This document shows positions 24,323 through 44,984 of a stretch of DNA of 64,000 bases, piece after piece (the stretch's first letter is position 1; the number at the start of each line of letters is the position of its first letter). The stretch covers positions 1 through 64,000 of the forward strand of contig VXCM01000055.1 in assembly GCA_014773175.1 (NCBI GenBank), given 5' to 3'. The stretch comes from Lucifuga dentata (Eukaryota > Chordata > Actinopteri > Ophidiiformes > Bythitidae). A model generated the notes under the pieces. That model saw nothing but the letters and a program-made list of their open reading frames with translations, did not search any database and was not told the DNA's origin. Position numbers and translations under genes: made by a program.

Positions 24323-27031
24323 TCATGAAACATCCACTCTCATAGTAAGCATCCGTGTCTTCTTGTTGAAGGTGGCAGATGCGCTGTCTTCATTTACAAT
24401 TTTTGGGAACTCCAAAAGCAAATAGTAGACATTCTCCACTTCCAATAAGACATCCTCCTGCAGGGGGAATACATTCAGCGCATTTTAAAACACAGTACAA
24501 ACAGGCCAAATGATGTATTTTCATAATGAAATTCATTTACATAATGACACACAAACTGGGTTCTTAAGTGGTTTGTCGTAGGAAAAAGCACCTGACCTTT
24601 GAGATTCTAAGCTGACATTCTGACATGGAGCAAATTTTTGGCAGCTCCACCATCAGCTCTATGTGAGCATCATTTTTCACTTCCAGTCTATATTCTGGTG
24701 TTTGAGGCTGCAGAGATGTGCTGGACATGACCTGGATTAAATCTTCCTTTCTGTGCTCTGCAGGCCTTAATGTAATTTTAGCTGCTGGGTCTTCGTCTTG
24801 TTTCTCGGTACAAAGAGAGATCTGCTGTAAGAGGGCAGCAGGGGTCTGAGGGGCTAAAAAAAAAAAAAGATCAGAACAGATTTTTATAAACAGTGGTAAA
24901 AGGAACATAATAAAAGAAAAAAGCTGGAGCTTATCAGGTTTAAACTTTTTTTTGCTCTACCTGTTTGAGGTTTTTTAGTGCTGTTAGGCCATTGCTGGAA
25001 ACAAAGGCGGCGGTGCAAATCATCCAGGCGATTGTTCGGAATGCAGTCGACAACAGTGTAATGGTGAGATAACCTAAAGCCGTGCTGCTGCTGGGCAAAG
25101 CTAAGGGCCAACATATAGAGCTGCTCCCTCTCTGGCCCGCCTTTCTCACATTGTTGTAGCATGGCCGGGTTTAATGCCACATCCAGAACAGTGTACAAAC
25201 CTGCAGGGGGAAAACATAATTCATCACTTTCCCTGTTGTGCAACATAAAGGTCAAGGCAGCTTAAGCTTCGAACACAGATCAGCTTGTGATGGAGCGCAA
25301 CTTTTACCTTGACCTTCATCCTTGTCTGTTTCCAGTCTGCCTCCACAGAGAGGAATTGGTTTGCTGGGATCCTGAGGTGCAGGCACACGTTTCCAGCCAC
25401 AGATATTAATGTACAACAATCCTTTCTGTGGCTCCTGTTGCAGACACAGATGTACAGTCTGTCAGCAAGCTGTCAGGTCATCCGCCATCACGAAGCCATA
25501 AATACACAGGTGTGAGGACCACAGCCACAGGTGTGACAGCTTTACCATCAGTGTTAAGTCAGTTATTTTGTATGGTGCAGTACAGGAAATGCATCCAAAT
25601 TCCATACTGAAATATTGGACTATTTAAGCAAAATACAGATGTTTTTGTTACAAACTGACATAAATATATATATATTTTTTGTCAAGGAACATTAAAACTT
25701 TATTAACGCGGTTATGATGGTATATTTTACTGTTGAAATAATAATTATTATCAAAGATGAAGTCACAATAAATACAATTTCAAGAAAACGTTAGTGAACT
25801 ATTAGGATTTACCTGGATTTCTGCCTTAATTACTCACCAAATGTGGCCTGATCTTCATCCAAGTCACAATAATATACAAACACAATTTGCTTAAACAAAA
25901 AACTTGTTCTTGTCAATACTGAATACACCAAATTGCCAAGGTTTAAAAAGTAAGTAAACCTCTGGTTTAATGAATCTCTTAATGCTGAGTCAGATGAGAT
26001 TTGGAAATTAATTACTCCAAAATGCTACAATAAAAAGTGTTCATAATGTGTTTTTTTATAGTCCTGTAAGTGCTCATCATTGCCATTTTCATTACTTACT
26101 TCTGTAAATTTAAATATTTAGGGCTCATCAAAAATGAGAAATTATGCCAATCGCATATCTATGCAAGGGAATTTGGAAATTAATTACTCCAAAATGCTAC
26201 AGAAAAAAAAGTATTTATAATTCTGGAAGTACTGAATCTAACCAGGAAAGTTTTTTTTTTTCTTGAAAGTTAACCATGAAAGTTTTATTAGTTATGTAAA
26301 TTCAAATTTTTAGGGCGGATCAAAAAGGCAACATTTTTCCAGTAGCATGTTCATAACATAAAAAATGTTCAAAATGCTACAGTAAAAAATGTTCATAATG
26401 TTCATAATGTTTATAGTCCTGGAAGTGACTATAAAACTTCCAGATGCCATTTTTATTGCTTTTGTAAATCTTAATTTTTAGGGATGAGAAATTTTGCCAG
26501 TAGTATTTCTCAGAAAGAGAACTTGGAAAGTAATTACGCCAAAATGCTACAGTTTAAAAAAAAAAAAAAAAATCGTAATTGTGCTTATAGTTTGAGACGT
26601 GCTGAAACTATGCCGGTTTTATCATCAAGTTATGAAAATTTAAATTAATTTTGTTTCATCAAAATGAGGTAATTAGTTATAATACATTGGTACACTTGCG
26701 CTTGTAACGGCTGTTGCAAAGTGGTTTATATACAAGATATAAATATATATTATTATAGTTCAGAACAAGTGCGCAATCAATTTGTAGGTGCTGTTGGCTC
26801 GTCTGCAAAAACGCAAAAGGCGGCTGGATCTTACGCAGCCGTGGCTCTTACCAGTATTTGGGTGCGTAGACAGGAGTGAATTTCAGGAGCTGATGTGAAT
26901 TTAGCTCCTTCCTTCATCTGCATCTCTATGAACTTCCTGTAAGCTTCAGGATCAGTCTGACAAAGATCATCCAGCATGGACCAAAGTTGATCCAACTGCT
27001 GCAGAACATCTGGGCAACCAGTGGAGGACAT
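24323..27031 (-). CDS. pih1d2: PIH1 domain-containing protein 2
   Basis: A cytosolic co-chaperone. PIH1-domain proteins link HSP90 to RUVBL1/2 in R2TP-type complexes; PIH1D2 is reported to work with SPAG1 (R2SP), and relatives help assemble dynein arms. Exons (minus): 26852-27031, 25308-25434, 24961-25200, 24597-24853, 24323-24457. They total 939 nt, or 312 codons plus TGA, with all phases joining. Human PIH1D2 has about 315 residues. The N-terminus has QLDQLWSMLDDLCQTDPEAY (human FWNLLDDLAQSDPEGY). The PIH1 core has LLYINICGWKRVPAP (about 66-80) and YTVLDVALNP (about 105-114). Residues about 225-312 are the CS-like domain (YRLEVKNDAHIELMVELPKI, EDVLLEVENVYYLLLEFPK). The start ATG has A at -3. 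The gene lies tail-to-tail with dixdc1, and no DLAT gene lies between them as it does in human. Confidence 0.93.
25990..26620. repeat. Tandem repeat of ~174 bp in pih1d2 intron 1
   Basis: The phrase AAAATGCTAC starts at 26019, 26191, 26371 and 26541, so four units are spaced 172, 180 and 170 bp. Other shared phrases are TTCATAATG, TATAGTCCTGGAAGTG, TTAGGG then a GAGAAAT-like run, and GGAAATTAATTACTCC. The units have diverged by substitutions and small indels. Confidence 0.8.
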
Positions 27032-28757
27032 GTTAAATGACGGACTGTAATTTTAACGAGCTAAAATAACAAAAACAAAGCAAAACTAACGGAAAAACGC
27101 TGAATGAGCTAACGAGCCTAAGAGAACTAGCTTATTAACACTAAGAGACTGTGTACTGTATTTTTTTTAAAAAAAGAAACAAAAAACTATCGTGATTTCG
27201 TTCAAATGTAGATAAACTCGATTTCGTTGAGAATCAAGAACAGCTCATGTTCCGGCTTTCTGTTGCTATAGAAACCAGATAACAGGAAATGTTGCACGCA
27301 TGCCCCCTGACGGTGAAACGGAGAGTAGCAGCTCAGTAACCACACAAGAAAGTTTTAAGAGGCAAAATATATATTCAATGCATTACAAATATAACGTAAA
27401 AAATGTTTAATGTTTCCACAGCGCATTTATGTTTACATTATATGACTGACATTTAAAATAAAAATAAATTGACTATGATTTTGTCTCAAACAGGAAATAT
27501 CGAGAGCATCCTCTGCTTGATTGTCATCATCTCTTCATCGTTCCTCCTCAGTAACTCTGCAAAGAGAAAGTTATGGTTGACTAGAAATGTAAAAGCTCTT
27601 ATTTGCTTGCTTACATGCAATTTCAAAACTGCTGATCTGTGGGTAATAATGATAACAACAAAATATGAACAAAGTTCTTCACAGAATTTTTAAAAAAGAG
27701 AACACCTAAGAACTAAAATATCAAGAACTTTAACAAAAAAAGATAAATATATAGCAAGCATGAAAAGCATGACTAAAATAGGTACAAGCAAGGAAAATAA
27801 AATGTAAATAAAATAAAAAAAAATAACATCTCCTTAAAAACTGTTACTGCAGTAGCAGTAGTTTAGAATTATTTTTGCATTTTTTTGAATTGGCTTAAGT
27901 GTTATTTTGCCACTTAAAACAGCCAGAACACCAAATTTTGACTGGTTAAAATCTACAAAGCCAGCTAAATTTCTATTATTTTTTTTATAAAAATTAAGAT
28001 TCTTAAAAAATGTGATGGAAGAAATAAAGTGAGAAATAAATCTTACTTAATTTATGTTTTCATGTCTTCATTTATAAAGAAAAAATTTAAAGAAGATTTT
28101 TTTCCACTGTAGACTAGAGAAATCTTTGAGAGGAGAACATCGAGAAACAATAACATTTGTAAAATAAATCTTAAAAAAAGACAAATCTAAAATTTATTAT
28201 TGATTCTAGAATGTTCTTGATTTCTAATTGAGTCTTGAAAATTCTAAAAAACAAAAACAAAATTCAGAAAAATCTAAGAAAAAAAAATCAAGAAATAAAT
28301 CCTATCTAAAATAGTAATAAAATCTTGTAAATTTAAGAAGAGCTTCAGAAAAATCCTCTTCATTTGTTTTTGTCCTTCTTTTGATTTGAATTCAGTCCAT
28401 CATTCTTGGTTGGGGAAATAGAAATATCAAGATTTTCACCAGACAAAATTTGTCTTCCTCTTTAAGTAAAGGATTTTTACACTGCTGCTTTTTTTTTTTT
28501 TTTTTGNTTTTTTTTTTTTTTTTGGTGGCATACAAAAGACAAATTCAATGAAACATATAATGACTACAGACTCCAGATGGTTCAATTCAACAAGTATGGT
28601 CTTATTAAATCATAGGACACTCATGGTTCTTGGGAAAGCATTCCATAGTTTTGGACTCTTGAACACCAAGTAAACTGCCATGAGAGGATCTGAGTAATCC
28701 TTTTGCAACATGTTCTGTCATCATATCATTGATAAGCAGGGACAAGGCCATAAACAC
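27032..28757. other. pih1d2 upstream region, AT-rich, no gene seen
   Basis: The first ~300 bp upstream of the pih1d2 ATG (minus strand) should hold its promoter; no TATA box stands out. The rest is AT-rich. About 27838-28488 resembles, in reverse orientation, the CACTG-ended element at 22104-22688, ending near 28486 in ACTGCTGC. An N at 28507 lies inside a poly-T run. Confidence 0.5.
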
Positions 28758-34846
<6,089 letters not shown>

Positions 34847-36727
34847 GTTTTCTTTGTGCGCGGTCCTGAGGAAAAAGCAGCTGTTCTCGTGCTCATCTGT
34901 AGGCCTCCTATAGGTAGAGCTCTGTCCCGCTCACGCTCAGCGGACCGTTTGCCATTTAACAGAATGCAACTCTGGATTTTCCCTTCACAAAGAGACAATG
35001 AGGTCAGCAGTGGTGCAGAGAATGAGGCTGTTGTTTGTCTGGGGGGGGGGCNGGGGGGGGGTCATGGGGCCGGTGGAGGCAAGCTGAACCAGGTTTTTGT
35101 AAGAGGGGGGAGCATCTCCAGAGATACCTCCAAGCTGACTAGTGATAGGAGTGTTGCTTGGAAACAACTTTACCTGTGCCAAAAGATTGTCCATTTCACC
35201 CAAGACACATTATTACCCGAGCGCTCATATGGTTGTGAGCAAAGGTCATTATTGCAGATTGTTGAAAAGTCTCATATCATGTCAATCCTGTCATTTGGAA
35301 TCCACAGCGATCGTCTCTCAACACTCAAGAAGAAAATGAAGTCTGCCCTGTCTGCCTGCTGACAGATGAGACTTTCTCTTCACTCTTCACACTTTTAACT
35401 AGCACACAGTCTGTTTTCTGATTTTCTACATTTCAAATATGTTCAGTAGAAGATACAAGAGAAAAGCTGAACTGAGTCGCTTCTAAAAGGGAATCTTTGA
35501 TAAGTATGAATATTTATAGTACAATGCAGCAGCAGATGCATTATTAAAGATCTATGCTCAAACACATTTCCCACCTTTTATTTCAAAAAGGTGGGAAATT
35601 TGTTTGAGCTCAGAAGGAGTTCAAAGCCTCTCTTCACTTCACAAACTAAAGATATACTGGATTTTTATTGACAAGAAATACATAATTTAATATCAAATTA
35701 GAGGTATGCTTGATTAAAGGATGTATATTTCCCATATGGGTAGGGTTAATCAGAAAGCAGGTGAAGGGAATATATGCCAGGAAAAAAAGTCCAATTCATC
35801 TGACTGTCAAAGCAGAATTCCAGAAATGGCTCAGATCTATTTTGCTCATCTAACAGGTGTCTTATGGAATTAGAAGTAGAAATCAAACAGAATAATGAGC
35901 ATTCGGCAGAACAATAAATTACACGTGATGGAGAAAAAAAATGATGGGCTGATATTCATTGCACTGCGTTTTTGAGGTTAATTATGTTTGATAATTAGCA
36001 GTGTGCTAAATTGTTCTCCTGCAGTGGCAAATAGAAGAGCGAGGAGAACATAGATGTGTTTGATGGTTTAAACTGACTGCATGTCTCCCCCTACTGCTCC
36101 AATTTGTTTTTCCCAGCCAGCCAACAACAAAAAATTATTTACTTAGCTGCCATTTTACTTGCTTAACTTTTTCAGATGTCATCAGAGTTTATTTGCAAAA
36201 AAAGATATAAATCTGTGTTTTTAGCAAACTGATGGGGATTAAAGTGAATAGAATAACTAAATTAAAAAAAATCAACATGTAATGTACATGATTTAAAACA
36301 TTAATAAAAAATTGACATGTTTTTCCCTGTTCAATTCTTCCATATAGCAAATGTAACTTAGGTATGTATGCCTGGTTATGCCCTTGTTTCTGTCTGTCAT
36401 TATGAAAGATGTATGTATATCATATGAAAACTGTATTTTTGCAGAATCTTGTGTTTTCCTCATTTCTGAGGAAAATACATAAAAAGTGCTCATAATCTGA
36501 TCCTCTGTGTATAAGGTGCACACATGAAAAATAATGCCAAGGGAGAACACAGGTATTTTGAATTATTATATCTCTATCATTCGATATTACATAGCTAAAT
36601 ATCAAAACTGCAATATCTATCACTGAGCCAAATCAATAATGATCAGTTACTGATGTATTCTATATTTTATGACTTTATATTCATTTTATGGTCATAAGAA
36701 TAAAGCAAAAGCCTTTTATCATGATGA

Positions 36728-36752
36728 CAACAACAACAACAACAACAACAAC
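36728..36752 (+). repeat. (CAA)n microsatellite
   Basis: Eight or so CAA units. Confidence 0.9.
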
Positions 36753-37337
36753 AATAGCAATAGAGTGACACCCTGTATGGGGCTGTCACAGATGCCCTGC
36801 AGTCCACTGCATTTATTCATGTACAACAGTCTGTGCCTGGCTGCAGCCCAGTTTGGAACTTCATTTATCTCTTTCTGCTGTGAGGGGACACACACTCGCC
36901 CTGTTTGGTGTGCTGAGATTTGATCAGCATTGGGCTTATCTCAACCATTACTATGTGCTCCTCTTTCAGAGTCCAGACCTTGAACATCAGATGCAGTATG
37001 TTAGTCCCTGTCCAACAGAACAGAAGAGAGGAAAGCTTCTTTTAAGGCTCAGGCAGCTTTTGCCAAAATTCAACCCACAGAGGCATTAAAACTGATTCAT
37101 TGATGTCTGTGCTGTCATGACAGTTGTGCTATTGATGCTGCTGGCAGTGACCTTTAGCCAGTAATGGCCGGATTGTCCACAGAGTCATCGAGGACACAGC
37201 TGAAATCTGGTAAATCTCCTAAGCTGGATCAGGTGATGGGACCTGCATGTGTGCAGTGTTATGACACGATTATGTGTTCAAAAAAGTAAATCCTGCTGAA
37301 AGCAGTCCAGATCACCGTGTAGCACAGAGTGAGGGCA

Positions 37338-37360
37338 AACACACACACACACACACACAC
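37338..37360 (+). repeat. (CA)n microsatellite
   Basis: A run of CA dinucleotides of about 11 units. Confidence 0.9.
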
Positions 37361-37801
37361 CCTGGCTATCCTCCCTGCTTCAATAATTATATTTCTCTGC
37401 TGGCAGAATTGGGCTCTGCTTACTGAGGTGCTCTAAATCCTCAGCACTCAAACCTTCACTGCAGTCTGGATGACAAGGCAGCTGTGATGACACACTGCCC
37501 TCTTGTGGTAGACTTGGAAAGTTTCATTTCAGGATCAGGATTTAAACATAGCCTTGCATTTGGTGTTTAAGCCAAGCTACTATCTGGTTCTGTATCATTT
37601 AACTTCAAAATATAATATCTGTACTTTTATCCACATACAGATCCAAACTATAAGGTGCAAATAGCTTTGAAAAAAATAGCTTTAATGCCTGGTATCTCTA
37701 TTAAAATGCTTGCATTACCACAAGCAACCAAACACGCAATGATCAGCTGATGGCCATTATGTTATTCTTTAGAATTAAAAAAAGACTATTTTTCTAGTCA
37801 T

Positions 37802-37852
37802 AAAAAGAAAAGAAAAGAAAAGAAAAGAAAAGAAAAGAAAAGAAAAGAAAAA
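37802..37852 (+). repeat. (AAAAG)n microsatellite
   Basis: About ten AAAAG units with little interruption. Confidence 0.92.
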
Positions 37853-39214
37853 CTTGAATATTATGGTGCTCATGCATGAATTATTCCTACCAAGGCCAAA
37901 CAAGCCTAGACAAAATTTGTCTTGTTCTAATATATTGGCCTTAAGAGAAAGTACTGGCTATAATAAATGTAATATTTTTCTGGATCTATTTCTTTAACTA
38001 CATCAAAACCATTTGCATACTAATGAATTAGCATTATCTTAAGATGCACACTGGTGGTTATCCCTATCCAAATGTATTTAGTCTGCTATATAATACTTAT
38101 CCAGATCTGAGCCAAACTGTACATATTGATCATCTGGAATAAATATGCCTGATTTTGTTTTGCCTGATTTTTTTTTTTTTTTCCTTTTGTTAAAGACATT
38201 GACAAAAATATTGAAAGTGCCCACAGTGCTGAGAAATCAAAAAACACTCTGCATATACCCCTTAATCTGGGTCCACACCAAAATTTAATGGGTTCTTCCC
38301 TGGCCCATGCTCCTTCCACCAAATTGTGTCTGTGGTGTCAAAAGTGTTTAATAATCCTACTAAGAAAAACTTAAAGAAATAAACCAACAAACCAACTAAC
38401 AAGCACAGGTAAAAACATAACTTCCTTGGCAGAGGTAATTAAATGTTCTGATTTTTGTTTGCTCATACAGACTTTTCTCTTTGAATCTGTAGTTAAGAGG
38501 CCAAAGTTGACAAAAAAAAAAAAAATNAAAAAAAAAAAAAATAGAAATAAATCTCTGCAAATCTATAATAGTTGCAAAACCTGAGAAAAGGTCCAGAGAT
38601 TGTTTTATTCATTATTCACACTGACGTTTATGGTGGTCTCTCCTGTTCAGCATAACAAGCACTTAATGGATATTTCAGTGTAGAGTACAGCATGATGAAA
38701 AGGAAATAGTGTTTAGGTGTAAGTATGGGTATGCTGAACTCCTGTCTGCTGAATGCTGTGCAGCAGTGTGTGTATCGAATGTGACAGGATGAATAAATAG
38801 CTGTCATGTATATGTTTGTGTGTTGTCTTGTAGAAGATAATGATAAGAGCAGAGCTGCACCCCACCAGATGGCAGCTAATGTGAGCGTAGAGTAAGCGTA
38901 GATTTGCTTCAGCTGCCCACTACGCTCACTCTAATTAAACTGAGAAGATTACATTAAGGCTGCTGTGACTCAATCTGACCCTCCATGGAACGTGGTCTCA
39001 GACTGAGCGTGGGGGGTCACACGGGGATCCTCATTCTATGTACTGTCAAAATTACAGATATGCAATGTTGGAAAGTAACTCAACTCAGTTACTCAAGTAC
39101 ACTTTGCTTGATTTTAAGAGACTTCTCACTTTTTCTCCACTACATTTTACAGGGTTTTATCTGATACTTTGCAAATTAAGACTTCACATTTAGCATCACA
39201 TAAGACAAGATTAG

Positions 39215-39610
39215 TCTATGGCAAAATGCAAGGAGAACCGTGTATACGTTGGGGAGACCAAACACCCATTAAACAGTACATGGCCCAACAGAGGAGGGCC
39301 AACTAGTATAGGCCAAAACAAAGCTGGCTACAGACACCTAAAAGACAGGGATGCTATTTTGATAACAAAATATTTTGGACAGAGAAGACAGATGGTTTGG
39401 CTTGGTTTGGTGGTTAAAAAAGGCTAGAAAAAACATCCCTGAACAGACAGGTGGGTTGCAATGCCACTTACCACCTACTTACAACGCTGTCCTAGCATCT
39501 CTGACCCTGCAGCATCTTCAGTCGCAAGCAGTTAACACCTCAATTCATGATTAAATAAAATAGCTGCTTGAACTGCTACATCCAAACATCCAATGACTGG
39601 GATGACTGAG
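39215..39610 (+). pseudogene. Remnant of a retroelement GIY-YIG endonuclease (Penelope-like)
   Basis: The frame from 39218 reads NRVYVGETKHPLN, then about 15 codons later NKAGYRHLKDRDA and FGQRRQMVWLGLVVKK. After a stop come LQCHLPPTYNAVL-like words. This matches, in broken form, the C-terminal GIY-YIG-type region of teleost Penelope-like retroelements (usual form like YVGETKQPL...HLK...DREDRWFERGVKEA...HHLSPTYNAVL). Stops and lost residues show it is dead. A GGATGACTGAGAATC phrase follows at about 39598. The assignment is by recognised pattern only. Confidence 0.6.
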
Positions 39611-41339
39611 AATCCTGATAGATGTAATGTCGTTTAATGTGATCTCTCTGAGATCTTGTCGTGGCCTTACCTGACACTTTGAAGGTTCTGGAAATGGCTC
39701 AGTTGTGGTGTGTGTGGGAGGGCGGGGGTGGGGGGGCTCTGACGTTCTTCTTCTCCCAGCAGTTACCCCTCCTGTGTCATCAGTGCTGTATGAACAAGAA
39801 CATGTTCAAGGTCAATGCACAGAATATTATACTGAGCATCAACAGGATCTTTGAGAATCTTTTATATTACATCAACAGCAAATATCCTCTCTCAGCTACA
39901 GTGTGAACATATTTAGCAGGAAAGGCCCAATGAAGGCATTTTGTTAAAATCAAACTAATCCTTTGAAAAACTCACACACATTTAAAAAAAAAAAAAAAAA
40001 NAAAAAAAAAAAAAAAAAGACAGACTGGACACTGCAGACAGAGACTGTAAACACTTGGCTGGAATTTAGCGGATGAGGATGAAGTCATATAACTGGAAAA
40101 TAGATTATACAATAAAAGAACACATTCACAGCTTACTCAGAGGAGACTTTATGGGAAAAAGAATACAAAAGAAAAAAGGAAAACTGGGGAATATTTTCCA
40201 CTAGCATGACGTTAAAATCCCTGAGATGTTTGGTGAAGATTAAAATACAACATAGCAGTAAACTACTAGTACATAATAAAAAGATGCTCTGTCATAGTTA
40301 GTGTCACTTTCACTACAATGTCCACCGCTGTGTGCACTATAAACGTGTCAATTCAAGATAGTTTCAAGATCTAGTTTTATGATTATTCACTCCTATTTAA
40401 AAAAAAATATATATATATCCAAGACAAATAATTTAATCAATCACCATCTGATCAACATGGTTAGAATCACTACAAGATAATTAATCTTTATTGGTCTTAG
40501 CAAGGTATTGAGTGCATAGGCATAGCTTTAGGTATTGAAGACTGATTTTGAGACATGTCCTATACATGTCGAGGTGTAACTGAATTGCCCAAACATTTTA
40601 ATTGTGTAAAGTTTGACATTAGATATTACTTTCACCCTTACCTTTACCCTTACTCTGTACACTTGGCCTTTAAAATTCCGCAGGATGAGTGAAGAGGATC
40701 ATGCAAAGAGATTTTATTTGATTTTATTTTTTAGACCTTGCGTGGGAAGTTATTCTGCAGCACTACAGCTTGTACACGCAGAACACAAAAGCAAACTTCC
40801 ACCAGCCACCAATTTTATATCCTCCCAGTGATCAACCATGTGGACACCACCAACAGTGGGGGAGTTTAACCCATATTTACACACACAAAAAAAATAAAGT
40901 AGACAATTTATGAACATATCTAGAAATTACAGAATCTTTACACATTTTATGAATAACCATTAACAGAACTAGAAGTTATAAACTGCAGTTAGTATCTGAA
41001 AAATAATAATCATTAACAAAATGTCTCCACCATGCAAAATGGTATGACCAGGAAGTAAACAGGTGTGGATTTCCTGATTTTTACCTTACTGCTCCACACT
41101 CCAGTCCAGATGGTGGCGGTAATGCACCAATTAGTTGGCCTGCCAACCGCCAAATATTGAAAAAAAAGAAGAATCTTTTCCCTGAAGGAATGGAACACAG
41201 GTAAGTTGTAACCACACTGTTTGTGTAGCATGTGTGTTAGCAATATTTAGAGTATCATCAAACAGCGAACAGCTAGCATGCCTGCACGTGTACTCACCTG
41301 CTCATTAACGTCTCATGCTTCATCGAATGCTCTTGTGGA

Positions 41340-41597
41340 AGTGCCCCTGCTCACACACACACACACACACACCAGGAAGCTGCCCAGCACAACCACAGAC
41401 TCTCTGCTGCCACTGAGCAGCTCCACTGGAGCATTTGGGGTTAGATGCCTTGCTCAAGGGCACCTCAGTGATGATAATGAGGGAGAGACAGGTGCTGCTC
41501 ATTCACCTCCCCAACCCTGATTTCTCCTGCCAATTCAGGGATTGAACCAGCGACCCTTTGGTCACAAGCTCGCTTCTCTAGGCCACCACTGCCCCCG
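41340..41597 (-). mobile_element. tRNA-derived SINE (minus strand)
   Basis: On the minus strand the head GGGGGCAGTGGTGGCCTAGA and the B-box-like CTGGTTCAATCCC (near 41540) are followed by a body that reads GCCCTTGAGCAAGGCATCTA, then TGCTCCAGTGGAGC, a form common in teleost SINEs. It ends in a (GT)n run (the CA run at 41351-41373). The far end is not well bounded. Confidence 0.8.
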
Positions 41598-41689
41598 AAC
41601 TGATTTCCAAGAAACTGCAGACCATGGATCCTACTAAGCTGCTTAAATACCATCACATTTACCATGATTTTTACCCTTACATTTACCCT

Positions 41690-41850
41690 TTTACACCAAA
41701 TGGGTACCCCATACGGGAATATTTTTTGTCCATCTGGGGGTGTCCATATTGGGAAAACTGTTCATTTGGGGTGTCCAAATGGGTTAACATTTGGGAAGAT
41801 TTTTGTCCATTTGGGATGTTACTGTCACATTTGGGAAATGGGCATCCCAT
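41690..41850 (+). repeat. Degenerate CATTTGGG-type short repeat
   Basis: GTCCATCTGGGG, GTCCATATTGGG, TTCATTTGGGG, GTCCAAATGGG, ACATTTGGG, GTCCATTTGGG and CACATTTGGG occur within 160 bp. This looks like a decayed minisatellite. The overlapping plus-strand open frames are its by-product. Confidence 0.5.
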
Positions 41851-44800
41851 AAAGACATCCAAAATGGAGATGCTGTTTTTGAGTACAGGTTGCTGTGTTA
41901 TTTATATGTCTACAATATTCATTACTCACAGACATTAATGGCAGATTTCAGTCCATCAGTGTCACCAGCATGAGTCTGTTCTGAAATCACTCAAAAGTTA
42001 ACAACTTTAGCAGCTGTAGAGAATTTATACTTGTGACATATTTGACTAAATTAAATGTTTTGCAGAATCAGGCTTTTGGGTGTGCGTATGACATCGAAAA
42101 AGAGAGAGCAAGAGCGTGGAAGCACACACACACACACACAAAACTCAAAACTTAATGTTAAAACCAAGCCTCTAACTTTGCTTCTGTATATTTTTCACCT
42201 CAAATATCAATAACGATGACTTTGCTTGTTTCAATAATCAGGCCAATCAATTTGTATTTATCGAGTCCTGAAAGTTCTATTTTCTTAAAACAAGTTACAA
42301 ATCTTCTTAGTGCAGTCAGATTATTTCAACCCATTTCTAATACTTATTTCTATACTTAAATCTTACTTCAAGGATTCTAGAAATAATACTAGTCCTGTTT
42401 CAAGATATTAACTACTGATTTGAATTTCCAAAGTTTCATTGCTTATGTGAAGTTTAGCTAAGCTTTAATTCTTTATTATTTGCTTTGAGGTATGATAGCA
42501 TTTTTGTGGGTAGAGTTTTATGCTAGTTGGAAGAAATCTTCCAAAGTTAGTGCACACTGCTGATAGGCCAGCTAATCTGATTCTTACCTCCAGTCACATC
42601 TGGAATGAAGGAATCCAGCTGTGGCTCTGGAAGTGTGCCATCAGAGGTCGCCAGCGTGCCTGAAGTGACTCCAGCTGTTTGCTAGTTGCCTGCTCAACAC
42701 ATAAAGCCTGTAAACAGCTGGCGACTGTGGAGGATTGTGGCTGGAGCCAATAAAATGTAAGTGGGCTCAGCATTTCTATCCTGGTCCAGATGATGCCGCT
42801 GTAAAAGCAAAATCATCAGGTTGATTTAGGAGCAGAGGTGACAAAGAGGAGATGGCAGAATGAGGCAAAATGCATAAAATAGTAAATTGTTTTATTCTTT
42901 TTTAAACCATGCCACCGAACACTGACGCATAGAGTTGTGCCTGAATCCACACTGAGAAAACACTTCCACACACTGTGTTACAAAGCTGTAATGAAGAGGG
43001 ATTTTACTGCACACATGGCAAGAAGAACAACCCTGATTGGATACCAGGTCGAGCTTTGATCTGGCCCTGAGGTAGACAGACATTGACATAATCTAAACAA
43101 TGCTAATCACATCCCTCTAGGACACATCAAATAAAAGGACATCTGCATTATTACAACATAGAAAGATCAAAGAAAAACCCCTTTTCAAACAAAAGTGCTC
43201 TATTTCTTTTGGTCCGCCGAGGAAATCCATTTATAGTGCATGTTCATGTAAAACAGGTACAGTGAGTATGTGTGTGTTCATGGCACTGAGTGTCGTTGGC
43301 TGCTGATGAAGGCATTGGTGATGCCCACAGATGCCACGATTTGCTTCACACACCGTTTCCACCCAGAAATCTCAGTCCGTTGCCACTTTGAAGGGAACAA
43401 TTTGAGAGAAACGTGTTTTTTTTCTCTTTTTTTTTTTTTAACATCAAAAATTGCTCGGAACTTGCATCAGAGTATCAGTCACTATCACAGTATGTTGCTT
43501 CCAGTTGCGATGTTCAGACGAGTGGATCTACATGGCAGTCTATCTTTAATTAGGTAACATTAAACAAACACCCAGATACAGCTACCAATAGCACAAACCC
43601 ATGTACTCAAGCACATCAATGCTCTACTTATAAAAGAGGCACGAGGGAGGGATCTTCATTGAATCAGAGACTTATAAAACACACACATTAAGATGTTTCT
43701 CAAATCATACCAAATGTAAACAGATAGCAAATTACTGTAATACAAAAATACAACATGTTTCAATCTATAAGGCCCGTTAGGCTCACATAAGGGAATAACA
43801 TACCAGGACAGTTTGTACGTTACAGCAACACTACAACCAACAATAACCTGCTCATAGTGATTCAATGTCAGAATTTTCTCTTCTTGTTTTGTAAAAAAAA
43901 ACCTTTGTGTTTTCATGATTTCTTCAATTTTCTCCTAGAAAATTCTGATCCTGTGATTTACTTATAAGACATCTATATATAGTGAAATGATAATTAAAAA
44001 AAAACACATAAAAGCCACATGGAGGCTGTTTTTTTTTTTTACACACTCTTTGACCATTTAAATTAAATTCGCCTTGTTAGAAAATTAAACCATGAAGGAA
44101 AAAAAATGATAGTTTGCAGAGGGTTTAAATCAAAAAGTGAAAGTGTGGTAGAGCTCACTCTACTAGAAATAAGCCCAAGAGACTTACACTAGGTGATAAA
44201 AATCAGCACATATTTGGTAACAAAACAACATATAAATAGCAAAACCTATTACATTTCAAGAGAAATGCAAATTGTGAGCCAACTATCTCAAAACAATAAC
44301 ACCCACTGCAAGAAAGACAAGGCAATTAAAGAGATCAAGATTATGAGGTCAAAACATGGCAGCCATTCAAGTAAAACATGCAGAAAATAAACGACTCCAA
44401 AATAAAACCAACAGCAGAAAACTGAGTCACAGGAAATCAGGAGAGAAAACGTTCAACCAGTCGAGCCTTTTTTGGAATTATTTTCAACGTCTACTGCACA
44501 ATCAGAGGAGCTGAATTATCAGTCAATCACAAAGCTACTGCTACACAGACACGTCAGCAGCCGCAAACGCTGTGGCATTTAGCTGCAACCACAGCGGATC
44601 CAATACAGATGCAATTATCAAAACTCTGTGTGATTATGTGTGTGTGTATGTGTGTGTGAGAGAGAGAGAGAGAGAGGGAGAATGAGAACGTTTACATGCG
44701 CACTATGCTCAGATTTTTGTCAAAAATGCAAATTATGCTGGACATGTGGATGGAATGAATAGGATGCTGTTGTTTGCCAAATATACATGACTTGTGGCTT

Positions 44801-44984
44801 AATCGGCTTACGACAGGAAGTACAGTATGGCCGGTGAGGAAAGGTATTGTAGCGATTGTAAGCCAATGGATTGTTTATTGTTTAAAACTGCATAATCTAA
44901 GTATGTAGCTCAGAGTAGACCAACATCAATTTGTGCCAATTTCAATCAACTTCTGGTGTTTATATGATGTTTGGGAAGGAACGA